Of a stretch of DNA of 47,422 nucleotides, positions 16,444 to 27,200 are shown piece by piece. The DNA lies in the NCBI GenBank assembly GCA_938036435.1, contig CALHPU010000106.1, positions 1 through 47,422 on the forward strand, in the 5' to 3' direction. Below the pieces are notes generated by a model. It was not told the origin of the DNA. It was given only the letters and a program-made list of their open reading frames with translations, and ran no database searches. The position numbers and the translations under genes are program-made. Numbering within the stretch: the first letter of the stretch is position 1; every line of letters begins with the position of its first letter. Origin of the DNA: an uncultured Pirellulaceae bacterium. GTDB lineage: Bacteria; Planctomycetota; Planctomycetia; Pirellulales; Pirellulaceae.

Positions 16444-19407
16444 ATGGCCGATTTGAAAAACGTATCGTGCCCAAGTTGCCATCAAAAGTATCGCTTGCCC
16501 GATTCGATTGAAGATCGAAAAGTGGTTTGCCGAGCATGTCAAGTTGCGTTCACCGTGCCCGGTGGAGATGTTGAAGGCGGAACTGGTGAATCTGCTGCCG
16601 AGCAAAGCCAAGGCAGTTTCGACGGAGCCTTATTCGACTCCCTTGACGTTGACGATTTGCTCAACGCGAAAAACTCTGGACTGTCGCAGCCCCGACGCGA
16701 ATCGGCCGCGTCGACCGACCAATCAAGACAGGGCGCTCAGAAACCGGTCGCTGACCGGCCGGTAAATGCTGCTACCCCAGAGGCGAAAGCTCCAAAGGGG
16801 AACAAGACTTCTGCGAAGAAGTCGAAGTCGACTGCTCGCACCGCGGATCCTTTAGACGAAGCGCGTCCGGCAGCGCTTCGGATCACTGTTCTCGATCGTT
16901 CAAAAAAGAAGTCCAAGGACAAAAAGAGGAAGAAAAAGAAGAACGCGAAAGTCGCTGCTGCGGAAGCCAAAAAGGAAGCTGAATTTATCGACGCTCAGTC
17001 GGATCCGTTTGAAGAGCGCGAAAAGAGTAATGAACCGATCGATGCCGAAGAGCAGGCGGTGTTTGACTACGTTCGGGCGGTCAACGGGCGTAAGAACGCA
17101 TTTGCAATGATAGTGGCGCTAGCGATTGCCATCGCGCTCGGTGGTTGGTTCGGGGTACAAGAAATCGAACGGTTGCGGACTCCACTGACACAAACAGAGC
17201 GAGAGATGCTTGAGGATGAGGGCTTTCGACTCAAAGCAGCGCCAGCGCAGCGCAAGGGGCAGTTCGCCGCGCTGGGCAAGAACGTGCCGCGCGTTGCAGT
17301 CGTGCCGGGCGTAAGAATCAACGAGCTTGGTCAGATCGATCAACGGCTTGCCGATCAACGCGGGGGAGACCCGTTCGACCCTAATGCTGCTTTCGGTGAA
17401 GATCGGCAACCACCCAAACGAGTCAAACGGGAGTCATCGGTTGATCTCGATACGCGCATCGCCGCAGGAAAAAAGACAAGTTCGTTTTCAGTCGGCCAAG
17501 GAAAAGTCTGGGGGCCTGCGTTGGCGGTCTCTGCTCGCAACGTCGTCTTCGTTCCCGAAGGTGACGGTTTGGCCGGTTACGATTTGAATTCGAAGAAACA
17601 GATGGACTACAAATCCGTCGCTCTAATTGCCGGCAAATTAGACAGGATCAGCGCGTTGGCCGTTACGCCCGATGCGCGGTTCATGATGGCGGGGTTTAAA
17701 TCGGGCCGTGTAAAGCTGTTTCAGCTCGATTCGCAGAGTAGGTTCTTTGAAATTACTAGACTGCGCCAAAAGCACTATCGACCGATTCAGAAAATCGTCG
17801 TCTCTCCTGATTCCAATCTGTTCGCCACTCTCGATGCGGAAGAGCAGCTTGCTGTTTGGGAGGTGGAGACCGGTGAAAATAGGTGGAATCGCAAGATTGA
17901 AAAGCCCCAAGATGGAGGCGGTGAGCAGCGATGCTTGGCCGTTTGCTTCTCCAGCGACGCTCAACAGTTGCTTGTCGCGATGACGCAATCGGACCTAGTG
18001 ATCAACACCAGCGATGGAGACGAGGTTGCTCTGAAAAAGCGGCCGACAAGAAAATCGGCAGTCTTGTCTCCCACCAATCGCATGACTATCAGTTGTACTG
18101 AAACCGAGATGGCTGGGTTTTCGATCGGTAAAGATTTTGAGCTGTGGAAGAAGTCAATCAGCAAAACGCAGGCTCCCATTACCGCGTTGGATCCAAGTGA
18201 AACGATGGGACTGTTTTTCGATGGAGGCGAATCGATTGTTAGTTTTGATTTGCAAACAGGCGATCTAGTTGGACGATTGCCACCGGTGGACGGATTGAGG
18301 CATCAGCCTGAATCGGAACTGATGGTTTCAGTTGACGGTCAGTACTTGCTCTCTAGCGCTCGGAACTACGCCAATGGCAAGCTGCCCATCAATCACGCAA
18401 ATTTGCCCAAAGCGAACGTGTCAGAACTACCGCCAGCGTTGCCTCTTCCGCGCCGCGTTATTCCAGAGTTGTGGGGCGCGGAGCAAGGGAAGCGTTCCCG
18501 CAGGCTGACTCGCATTTCGCCACCGGATTCAGGTAAGAAAATCTCTGCGGTAACGATTAACGACGATGGTTTGCTGTTTTATTCGACCACTTCAGGAAGT
18601 CTGTATGTCTACGATTGGACCAACCGAATTTTGCTTCAGGAGATACAGGTTGATCGCGATAAGACAATTTCTGCACTGGCCATTTGTGGAAAGTGGTTGG
18701 CGGCAGGACTTAATCGCGGCGGAATCTTGCTGTACGAGGTTCGTGCATCGGGCAGTTTGAAATCTCATGGCGGCGTGTTTGGTCATAACGCAGCGGTGGT
18801 TGGGATTAGGGCAATGCCGGCTAAGGTGAATCAGGAAGCGCAGGATCTTTTTTCGATTGCCTCGGTATCTAGGGATGGTAATTTACGAGTTTGGGAGATT
18901 CCAACACGGGGCAGCCTGTTGAACGTCGAGACTATTCCAGAAGCTCCCAAAGCGTTGGTCGTGTTGGACGATCGCGAGATTCTAGTTGCCAGCACGAGTC
19001 GCTTAGCGAGGGTAAATCCAGACACGCAAAAAGTTTCCGTCGAGGGATCGCAAAAGGGAGGAACGCGCGTTGCGTTGTCGCCTGACGGGAAGAAACTTGC
19101 GTTTGTTAATCGGAGGGAGATCAAAATTGCCAAAACGAGGACCGGCGTTGCTGGCGATGGCGTGCCGCTCGATCAGGTTCCGGGGGCAATTCAATTCACG
19201 CTTGATTCTAGGATGCTGCAAATCGATTTCTCGAAGAACGTAGGCGTCGTAAATTTCAAGACTGGCAAAACGATCGATGTCATCGATGCGGAGATTCGGC
19301 CGCATACGGAACTCGAAACACTTTTCGCCGTTTCGCCCGAAGGAACTCTGATGGCGGCGGTCTCCAAGGATGGTACGCGCATCATCATTTTGTCAGCGGA
19401 GAAATAG
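16444..19407 (+). CDS. Zinc-ribbon, single-pass membrane protein with WD40-like beta-propeller
   Basis: A 987-residue protein in three parts. Residues 7-36 are an MJ0042-type zinc ribbon with CxxC pairs C9/C12 and C29/C32. A disordered Lys/Ala-rich stretch follows, including KKKSKDKKRKKKKN near 155-170. One transmembrane helix lies at about 218-237 (AFAMIVALAIAIALGGWFG). The remaining ~650 residues form repeated beta-blades of the WD40/quinoprotein kind, for example ISALAVTPDARFMMAGFKSGRVKLFQ and IASVSRDGNLRVWEI, probably one or two propellers facing the periplasm. The likely role is scaffolding or sensing, but no partner is known. The next gene starts three bases after its stop, so the two are probably co-translated. 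Confidence 0.85.
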   Translation: MADLKNVSCPSCHQKYRLPDSIEDRKVVCRACQVAFTVPGGDVEGGTGESAAEQSQGSFDGALFDSLDVDDLLNAKNSGLSQPRRESAASTDQSRQGAQKPVADRPVNAATPEAKAPKGNKTSAKKSKSTARTADPLDEARPAALRITVLDRSKKKSKDKKRKKKKNAKVAAAEAKKEAEFIDAQSDPFEEREKSNEPIDAEEQAVFDYVRAVNGRKNAFAMIVALAIAIALGGWFGVQEIERLRTPLTQTEREMLEDEGFRLKAAPAQRKGQFAALGKNVPRVAVVPGVRINELGQIDQRLADQRGGDPFDPNAAFGEDRQPPKRVKRESSVDLDTRIAAGKKTSSFSVGQGKVWGPALAVSARNVVFVPEGDGLAGYDLNSKKQMDYKSVALIAGKLDRISALAVTPDARFMMAGFKSGRVKLFQLDSQSRFFEITRLRQKHYRPIQKIVVSPDSNLFATLDAEEQLAVWEVETGENRWNRKIEKPQDGGGEQRCLAVCFSSDAQQLLVAMTQSDLVINTSDGDEVALKKRPTRKSAVLSPTNRMTISCTETEMAGFSIGKDFELWKKSISKTQAPITALDPSETMGLFFDGGESIVSFDLQTGDLVGRLPPVDGLRHQPESELMVSVDGQYLLSSARNYANGKLPINHANLPKANVSELPPALPLPRRVIPELWGAEQGKRSRRLTRISPPDSGKKISAVTINDDGLLFYSTTSGSLYVYDWTNRILLQEIQVDRDKTISALAICGKWLAAGLNRGGILLYEVRASGSLKSHGGVFGHNAAVVGIRAMPAKVNQEAQDLFSIASVSRDGNLRVWEIPTRGSLLNVETIPEAPKALVVLDDREILVASTSRLARVNPDTQKVSVEGSQKGGTRVALSPDGKKLAFVNRREIKIAKTRTGVAGDGVPLDQVPGAIQFTLDSRMLQIDFSKNVGVVNFKTGKTIDVIDAEIRPHTELETLFAVSPEGTLMAAVSKDGTRIIILSAEK

Positions 19408-19410
19408 GTA

Positions 19411-20250
19411 ATGTCTGTATCACAAGATGCTGAAGGCCATGGGGAGACCGATCGTGACAAACCGTTGATGGTGTCGTCCCTTTCGACGTTCAGTATGGTC
19501 ATGGGGCTGTCGTCGTGTGTATTGTTGCTGTTGGTTATTCCTGCTGTCGCAACGGCGATCCTTGCAATTGTCACTGGGCACATTTCAGCGGCTTATGTGC
19601 GGGCCAACAAAGTTGAGCTGTTGGGGTTGGGACGTGCTCGCATAGGGTTGCTTTTGGGATACTTCTGTTTGGCCGCGGCAGCATTTCTTTTTCCGCAAAT
19701 GGAGCGTGGTCGATTGCTGGTTCGAGGAATGTTGGCCTCCGATCATTCTGTGGCGGCGCGAGACATCTCCCAATTTAGCGACGGGATACTGGGGAAGTAT
19801 GAAAGAGAAGTCTATAACAATCCGGAGCCAACCGATGGGGACGGCCCCGTTGCGGTGACTCTGGCGAAAAATTTTCGACGCGAACTAAAGGCGGTGCTTC
19901 AGGATGTGTTGGAGTTAGAGAATGGAAAAGGCCTTTCTTGGGACGCGTCGCGATTGAAGTGTCACTGTTATTACAATAGTGGTGTTGTGTTTTTCGTCAG
20001 AGAACCGGGGCTTGCCGGTTTCAACGATTCTGCCTTGGACATGCTAACTCGTTCGGCTTGGCAATTGGCGTTAGAGACGGTGCAGAATTCTGAAGGGATT
20101 GAAGCCACATTCCCGGTCGCAGTTTGCATTATGGGTAAACGTCAATGTCAGACATTTGTCATGGGGCAGACGCCAAATGTCGATATAAGCAATCAGGATC
20201 CCACTTATTCGGGGCCCGACTCTGCCAATGTTCTTACTCTCCTGCAATAA
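19411..20250 (+). CDS. Membrane protein, DUF4190-like N-terminal domain
   Basis: A 279-residue protein starting three bases after the propeller gene. Residues ~28-95 contain two hydrophobic helices (MGLSSCVLLLLVIPAVATAILAIVTGHI and IGLLLGYFCLAAAAFLF) with an intervening GLGRARIGLLLG turn, the pattern of DUF4190 membrane domains. The remaining ~180 residues are soluble and contain a few cysteines (LKCHCYY, VAVCIMGKRQC) but no known motif. The assignment to DUF4190 is by eye only. Close spacing implies joint expression and probably joint function with the beta-propeller protein. Confidence 0.75.
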   Translation: MSVSQDAEGHGETDRDKPLMVSSLSTFSMVMGLSSCVLLLLVIPAVATAILAIVTGHISAAYVRANKVELLGLGRARIGLLLGYFCLAAAAFLFPQMERGRLLVRGMLASDHSVAARDISQFSDGILGKYEREVYNNPEPTDGDGPVAVTLAKNFRRELKAVLQDVLELENGKGLSWDASRLKCHCYYNSGVVFFVREPGLAGFNDSALDMLTRSAWQLALETVQNSEGIEATFPVAVCIMGKRQCQTFVMGQTPNVDISNQDPTYSGPDSANVLTLLQ

Positions 20251-20506
20251 AACCCGTTAATTTCTGGGGTTAGAAGGATGGTTTGATGTAAGTGCATTCG
20301 CAACAGAGGAGCACTGTTTGAGGGCGGCACACCCTTTAGGGTAACCATTGTAATCTCGTGAATTTAACTAACCGGTAGCGTCAAGGAAGGTAGAGCCCCA
20401 AAGGCCGTTCAACCGGAAAAGTTGATCTCCTTTGAAAACCAATTGTCTTTAGCCTCCTGACAAGCCTCTGGGGGTGTAGAAACGCCACGGTCTCGCTCAC
20501 AAAAAC

Positions 20507-22861
20507 ATGTCACTTTTGAAACGCCAAAACGCGACCGACGCAGCTAAAGCTGCCGCGTTATTCGCCGATATCGACGACGACCCAAGGTTAGGGCGGCTGG
20601 ATCATTATCTAATTGGCTGCATGGCGTTTTGGGGCTATTTGGCGGTCTATGGCCTGCTGGTTGGCGTTCGGTTTGCCGTGCCAATGTTCTGCGTCTTGTG
20701 CAGTGCCCTTGCAGGCTGCCTTCTGTTTTTGCTGAGAGCTAAAACCTTTTCTCGACACGGGATCGCCAATTTTTTCTTGTTTGTGTCGCTCGCGTCGCTG
20801 CTTTACTACTGCAATTTGAATCCCGCCGGGCTTTCCCAAGCACAGTTCTTCTTTCCGGTGGTGTGTTTGATCGCCTCGCAACTAAAAGGCGTTACGACGG
20901 CGATACGGTGGTACGGTCTGGTGATCATCGTCACTTTCTTCAGCTATTACCCTTTTCTCTCAGGCGGTGAACAAACCCCTTTGGTCGACCCATTGGGAAA
21001 CTTTATCTTCAATATGCTGCTCAGTTTTACGATGATGTGGCTTGCCGGGGAGGCGGAACACTATCTTAGCTCGCGCTCAAGCGAGCAAAATAAGCTTGCC
21101 GACACGCTGCGTGAGAATGCTCGACTGCTTGAACTTGCTGAAGAAACGGCCGGGGTTGGGCATTGGCGATGGAACCTAAAGCACGAACAGTTTGATTTCT
21201 CTGATGAGCTTTCGCGGATTCTCGGGCTCACGGATAAAATGGTGCCAAGCCTTGGGTTGTTGTTGAATCGTTTTACGACTTCCGATGCCAACCGACTTTA
21301 TGACTCTTTGCAACAAGCGCGGGAGAATGGAACCCCGTTTGCCGTCGACCTCGCCTTTGAAGAAGAGATCAACGACGTCAAGTATGTTTCTGCAAGAGGC
21401 ATTTGTCAGCGCGATTCGAAGGGAGAGGTCGATTTTGTTTTTGGTGTAATCCGCGATGACACAGCGCTCAAGAAAGCGACGTCGCGGCTTGCTCAAAAAG
21501 CCAAAGACCTGAAGAAGCTCGCCAGTTTTGATCCGCTGACCGGTTTGGCCAATCGGTTTGCGTTTCGGAGGTACTTGCATAGAGCAGTGCGCGGGTCTGT
21601 GGAAACCCGTAAGCCGATGGCACTGCTTGTGCTTGACATGGACGGGTTTAAAGAGATCAACGATATGCTGGGACACCCCGTCGGTGACTTGGTGCTAAAA
21701 CGAACAGCAACTAGGATTCGAAAGGTGGTCGGTAAGCAGAACATTGTCTCACGGCTTGGGGGTGACGAATTCACTGTGATTGTTCGTGCCATGGAATCTG
21801 AAGAAGAGGTCCAAGAGATCGGGAGGAAAATCGTTGCCGAGATCCGTCGGCCGATGTTTTTCGGAGGAAATGAACTTCATGTTGGTGCGAGCGTTGGTGC
21901 TAGTTTTTGTCCGGTCAATACTGAACGTTCGGATGAGCTGTTTACTTTCGCAGATACGGCGATGTATGCGGCAAAATTCGGCGACCGAGATGTGGTCATG
22001 TACGACGCGAAAATGACAGAGGAATTGATCACTCGGAAGAGGGCTGAAAGTAAGTTGTCGACCGCACTTGAGCGCGATGAGTTCCACTTGGTTTACCAAC
22101 CGCAAGTTGACATTGACAGTGGGAGAATTAACGGATTCGAAGCGCTCGTGCGGTGGAGCCAAAACGGGCAGGTGGTCTCTCCCGCAGAATTTATTCCATT
22201 GCTCGAAAGCACGGGACGAATTGTTGAGGTAGGCAATTGGATTATTCAACGTGCTTGCCAACAGGCGGCTCAATGGGCTAGGCAGGGGCACGTTTTCACG
22301 ATGGCCATCAACATAAGTCCGATGCAATTTCGTGAAGAAGGATTCGTGGAATCGGTCAAGGACGCAATTATTTCAAATGGATTGAGTCCAGAGTTCATTG
22401 ACATCGAGATTACAGAGACGATGTTGATTTCGGATGTCGGACAAACTTCTGAAAAGCTCGCATTATTGCGCAAGTTTGGCACGAAAATCAGTGTGGATGA
22501 TTTTGGAACAGGCTACTCTTCTTTAGCATACTTGAAAAACTTCCCGATCGATCGATTGAAAATTGACCGAACCTTCATCAAGGATATTCCCCTACATGAT
22601 GATGGAGTCATCGCGACGAGCATTATTGTGCTGGGGCAAAGTCTAGATCTGGAAGTGTTGGCCGAAGGTGTCGAAACGCGAGCTCAGTTCGATTTCTTGA
22701 AGCAAAATATTTGTAATTCGTACCAAGGGCATTTTTTCAGTCCGCCTGCCGAAGCCAGAGAATGCGAAGAAATGTTGGCCAAACAAGCCTCTACAAGTGC
22801 CGAGAGAAGACAGCAGATCCGGCAGCACGGCGACGTCGAAGTGGACATCGTTGGCGAATAG
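20507..22861 (+). CDS. Membrane PAS-GGDEF-EAL cyclic-di-GMP enzyme
   Basis: A 784-residue inner-membrane signalling protein. Residues ~30-190 hold about six hydrophobic helices of a sensor region. A PAS domain (~205-320, VGHWRWNLKHEQFDFS and VFGVIRDDTALKK) follows. The diguanylate cyclase domain spans ~335-500, with an intact G418-GDEF-422 active site; the product-inhibition RxxD motif is absent (GKQN occupies that place). The EAL phosphodiesterase domain spans ~515-770 with E545-A-L, and DDFGTGYSSLAYL and LKIDRTFI are intact. Both activities, making and breaking cyclic di-GMP, therefore look possible, with the balance set by the sensor. It stands alone, 256 bases after the preceding gene. 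Confidence 0.95.
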   Translation: MSLLKRQNATDAAKAAALFADIDDDPRLGRLDHYLIGCMAFWGYLAVYGLLVGVRFAVPMFCVLCSALAGCLLFLLRAKTFSRHGIANFFLFVSLASLLYYCNLNPAGLSQAQFFFPVVCLIASQLKGVTTAIRWYGLVIIVTFFSYYPFLSGGEQTPLVDPLGNFIFNMLLSFTMMWLAGEAEHYLSSRSSEQNKLADTLRENARLLELAEETAGVGHWRWNLKHEQFDFSDELSRILGLTDKMVPSLGLLLNRFTTSDANRLYDSLQQARENGTPFAVDLAFEEEINDVKYVSARGICQRDSKGEVDFVFGVIRDDTALKKATSRLAQKAKDLKKLASFDPLTGLANRFAFRRYLHRAVRGSVETRKPMALLVLDMDGFKEINDMLGHPVGDLVLKRTATRIRKVVGKQNIVSRLGGDEFTVIVRAMESEEEVQEIGRKIVAEIRRPMFFGGNELHVGASVGASFCPVNTERSDELFTFADTAMYAAKFGDRDVVMYDAKMTEELITRKRAESKLSTALERDEFHLVYQPQVDIDSGRINGFEALVRWSQNGQVVSPAEFIPLLESTGRIVEVGNWIIQRACQQAAQWARQGHVFTMAINISPMQFREEGFVESVKDAIISNGLSPEFIDIEITETMLISDVGQTSEKLALLRKFGTKISVDDFGTGYSSLAYLKNFPIDRLKIDRTFIKDIPLHDDGVIATSIIVLGQSLDLEVLAEGVETRAQFDFLKQNICNSYQGHFFSPPAEARECEEMLAKQASTSAERRQQIRQHGDVEVDIVGE

Positions 22862-22972
22862 GAGCGGTATCATATATCAAGGTCGCGCGCGGACGCTTGC
22901 CCGTTCGGGCATGCATGGTCTAACATGTTTGCTGATGTGCCAAATTTGTAATGCAGCTGGATCTAAGTATCG

Positions 22973-23953
22973 ATGTCTGAAAGTGAACCGCCAACTTCTC
23001 CGGCGATCCCCGTTTGTGAAATCACGAAGCGATGTTGGTTTTTGGCAGGCGCTACGGCCAGCGGGAAATCAGAAGTAAGCCTTGAACTAGCCGCTCGGAT
23101 CAATGCAGAAATCGTTTCCATGGACTCCATGGCGATCTATCGCCTGATGGATGTGGGCACTGCCAAGCCTACAGTCGAGCAACGCGCCGCGGTAAAGCAT
23201 CACCTGGTCGATATCGTTGACCCCGATGAAATGTTCAGCACCTCACGGTATCACCAAATGGCCCACGAAGCGGTCGCTGATATCTGGTCGCGCGGAAAGG
23301 AAGTCCTTTTTGTAGGCGGTACCGCGTTGTACCTGAAAGCCGTTCTGCGAGGCCTGTTCCAAGGCCCGCCGGCTGATTGGGAGTTTCGCAAGGAGATCGA
23401 AGCGGACCTCGAACAGTTCGGTGACGAGTATCTTCACCAGCGATTGGAATTGGTCGATCCGGTTTCGGCTCACAATCTGCATCCTAATGATCATCGCCGA
23501 ATCATTCGCGCTTTAGAGGTCTTCAAATCCACGGGAAAACCGCTCAGTCATCTTCAAATGGAATTCGATCAATCCACCGCTGCGGAGGACTGTCGGGTGT
23601 TTGCCCTAAGGCATGCTCGACCGATTTTGCATCAACGCATTGAACAGCGCGTGACCACGATGTTCGAGAAAGGTTTGCTGGACGAAGTGGCTGAGATTCG
23701 TCAGAAATTTGATACGCTCTCCCGAACTGCCGCTCAAGCAGTAGGGTACAAAGAGGCGATGGAGCATCTGGATGGGCGAATGTCGATGGACCATGCTGTT
23801 GAGCGAATTCGTATTCGGACACGCCGGTTTGCGCGGCATCAAGAAACATGGTTCCGTGGCTTGACCGAGTGCCGCATGGTGGACCTTGAGAAAGACTTCC
23901 AAACCGCTGAAACAGTCGATCGACTGTTGAAATTGGCGAAAACGGTTTCCTGA
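22973..23953 (+). CDS. miaA: tRNA dimethylallyltransferase
   Basis: MiaA transfers a dimethylallyl group to N6 of adenosine 37 in tRNAs that read codons starting with U, improving decoding. The 326-residue length is normal. The P-loop is G-A-T-A-S-G-K-S at residues 26-33, with Ala in place of the usual Pro. Next come the conserved MDSMAIYRLMDVGTAKP (substrate and tRNA contacts, equivalent to DSxQxY), HHLVDIVDPDEMFS, FVGGTALYLKAVLRGL, and near the C-terminus TRRFARHQETWFR. The ATG at 22973 is chosen; residues before CWFLAG form a short extension of about 20 amino acids that is poorly conserved in the family. Confidence 0.95.
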   Translation: MSESEPPTSPAIPVCEITKRCWFLAGATASGKSEVSLELAARINAEIVSMDSMAIYRLMDVGTAKPTVEQRAAVKHHLVDIVDPDEMFSTSRYHQMAHEAVADIWSRGKEVLFVGGTALYLKAVLRGLFQGPPADWEFRKEIEADLEQFGDEYLHQRLELVDPVSAHNLHPNDHRRIIRALEVFKSTGKPLSHLQMEFDQSTAAEDCRVFALRHARPILHQRIEQRVTTMFEKGLLDEVAEIRQKFDTLSRTAAQAVGYKEAMEHLDGRMSMDHAVERIRIRTRRFARHQETWFRGLTECRMVDLEKDFQTAETVDRLLKLAKTVS

Positions 23954-24200
23954 TTTGCATCAACCCAGCGCCGCTTACTTGGTCTGAGCAAATCTCTCAA
24001 ACTGGGAAGTTCGCACGGCGCTTTCTCAAGAGGAAATCAAATTCCGGATGCTTGTACACTTGGACTGCAAAAAGCGGTGGGTTAAAGTATCGTGGTAATT
24101 TCCCGACCAACGATTTGGATGTTCGGTCGCTAATCAGCCCGTAGATGGTCGCAGACGCCCAAAACCCTCGATCGCCCGTCGATTGCTTAACCAGATATTT

Positions 24201-27200
24201 ATGAAACCAATCAAAAAACTGCTCGTTGCCAACCGAAGCGAAATCGCCATCCGAGTGTTTCGAAGCGCTACTGAATTAGGACTCAGCACCGTCGCTGTTT
24301 ATGCTCACGAGGACCGTTACGCCTTACACCGGTTTAAAGCGGACGAGGCGTATCAGATCGGTAATCCGGGCGAGCCAATTAAATCCTATCTGAATATCCC
24401 AGCGCTGATTCAACTGTGCTTGGATCATGACGTTGACGCCATCCACCCCGGATATGGATTCCTGTCAGAGAACCCGGACCTCGCGAAGGCTTGTCAGGAC
24501 AATGGCATCATTTTTGTTGGACCAACTTTAGACACGCTTCAGAAACTTGGCGACAAAACGTCGGCCCGTCTGATCGCCAAAGCCGCCGACGTACCGGTGC
24601 TCAGTGGAACTGATGCAGCGATCGTCGATGTAGAATCTGGCCGCAAGCAAGCCAACGAGCTGGGGTATCCACTAATTCTAAAAGCTTCGCACGGCGGCGG
24701 TGGGCGCGGGATGAGAGTCGTTCGCACCGAAGAAGAATTTGACGCTGCGTTTGAACAGGCGTCACGCGAATCGCTGTCAGCATTTGGCAGTTCTGAAGTG
24801 TTCGTCGAAAAGTTTATCGAGCATGCACGCCATATCGAGATTCAGCTCCTTGGAGACACGCACGGCAACCTTGTCCATCTGTTCGAACGTGATTGTTCTG
24901 TTCAGCGGCGGCACCAAAAAGTCGTAGAGATTGCTCCAGCACCAAATTTGCTTCCCGAGGTTAGGCAGGCGCTCTGCGATGCCGCAATCGCAATCGGTAA
25001 AGAGGTTGGTTACCAGAATGCAGGGACGGTAGAGTTTTTGGTCGATGCAGATACCAATAAATTTTACTTCATTGAAGTCAATCCACGTATCCAAGTGGAA
25101 CACACGGTCACCGAAGAGGTGACTGGTGTGGATATCGTGAAGTCGCAGATCATGGTCGCCCAAGGGCTGCCGCTGACCGATGACGCGATCGGGCTGGTCA
25201 GCCAAGATTCGATCAAAACTGAAGGCTTCGCACTGCAATGCCGGATCACCACCGAAGATCCCGCCAACAGCTTCATGCCTGATTATGGGCGCGTTGTCCA
25301 TTACCGTTCTCCCGGTGGCGCGGGCGTTCGACTCGATGCGGGGTCGGCGTATTCCGGAGCGGTAGTTAACCCATTCTACGATTCGATGTTGGTGAAACTG
25401 TCGGTGCGAGGCAAGCGTTTCTCCGATGCAATCCAGCGTGCAAAACGTTGCTTGATGGAGTTTCGCATCCGTGGAGTCAAAACTAATATTCCGTTTTTGC
25501 TCAAACTGCTGGATCACACAACGTTTTCCAGCGGAGATTGCACAACGCGATTCATCGATCAGACTCCAGAACTTTTCGATTTTCCAGTCCGACAGAATCG
25601 TGCTACAAAACTTCTTACCTTTCTTGGCGACGTTATCGTCAATGGTAACGAGTTGGTCAAAGGCCGTGCGGTTGCCACCCGCCGAGACCCGGCGCCTGTT
25701 CCGGATTTCGATCGGACCGCCGCGATTCCCAAAGGCACACGTGACAAACTGAAGGAGTTGGGGCCCGAGAAATTCGCTCAATGGGTCAGAGAACAGAAGC
25801 GTCTGTTCATTACCGATACCACGTTTCGAGATGCCCATCAGTCCTTACACGCGACTCGGTTTCGCTCTCATGATTTGCTCAATGTTGCCAAAGCTTATTC
25901 GATGCGTGCGTCTGACTTGTTCTCTCTGGAGATGTGGGGAGGCGCGACTTTTGATACTTCAATGCGATTCTTGAAAGAGGATCCTTGGCAGCGATTGTCC
26001 GACATTCGTGAGAAAGTTCCAAACATTCTTTTGCAGATGTTGCTGCGAGCGTCCAATGCGGTCGGATACACCAACTATCCCGACAATGTCGTGCAAGCTT
26101 TCGTCAAAGAAACCGCAGACGCGGGGCTGGATGTGTTTCGCGTATTCGATGCGCTCAATTGGACGCCCAACATGAAGGTCGCGATGGACGCCGTGTTGGA
26201 AACGGGAGCTATCTGCGAAGCATCGATCTGCTACACCGGCGACATCCTCAATCCAAAACGCACCAAGTACGATCTGAAGTACTACGTGGATTTGGCCAAA
26301 GAGCTTGAAAAGATGGGGGCGCATATTCTTGCCATTAAGGACATGGCTGGACTTTGTAAGCCCGATGCAGCTGCGTTGCTGGTGAAGACGCTCAAGCAAG
26401 AGGTTGGCATCCCGATCCATTTCCACACCCACGATACTGCGGGTATTCAAGCGGCCTCGATCCTCAAAGGTGCCGAAAACGACCTCGACATTGCCGACGC
26501 TGCCATGGCGCCGATGTCGGGCAACACTTCGCAGCCGAACATGAATACGATTATGGCAGCGCTCGAATTTACCGATCGCAACACGGGTTTGGACCAAAGC
26601 GCACTTGATGAGATTGCCGAGTATTGGCGTTGCACGCGTGAGTTTTATGCTCCTTTTGAGTCGATGGTGCTGCCGTCGACGGCTGATCTGTATAACCACG
26701 AAATGCCCGGTGGTCAGTACACTAACCTATTTGCCCAAGCGCAGGCTTTGGGACTGGCCGACCGTTGGTCAGAGGTTTGTAGTATCTACGCCGATTGTAA
26801 TCAGCTACTCGGTGATATCGTGAAGGTGACGCCGACCTCCAAGGCCGTAGGTGACTTGGCGTTGTTCTTGGTGGCGAACAATTTCTCTACCGATACGGTT
26901 CTTGATGAGTCGCGCGAGTTTGCTTTTCCTCAATCGGTCATCGATTTGGTCGGTGGCATGATGGGCCAACCGCCTGGCGGATTTGATGCGAAACTGATCA
27001 AACGCGTGCTCCAAGACCAAGAACCTGTCGTTGGTCGTCCCGGCGAAACGTTGCCTCCGGCGGACTTTGCGGCAGCCGGAGAAGAGGTTGCCAAGTTTCT
27101 TGAACGCGAACCGACACAGCGTGAAATCGTCACGTATTTGCTGTACCCCAAAGTCTACAAGGACTATGTTCTTCATCACAAAAAGTACGGTAACGTAAGT

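Noticed and set aside
20251..20506. Possible cyclic-di-GMP riboswitch before the GGDEF-EAL gene
   Set aside because: There are a few superficial similarities (GGTAACCATTG, CCGGTAGCG), but I could not fold the conserved helices of a GEMM-type switch.
24777..25838. A long leftward open frame (353 codons) antisense to pyc
   Set aside because: It lies wholly inside the well-supported pyruvate carboxylase gene, has no recognisable domain, and looks like the complement of a codon-biased gene.
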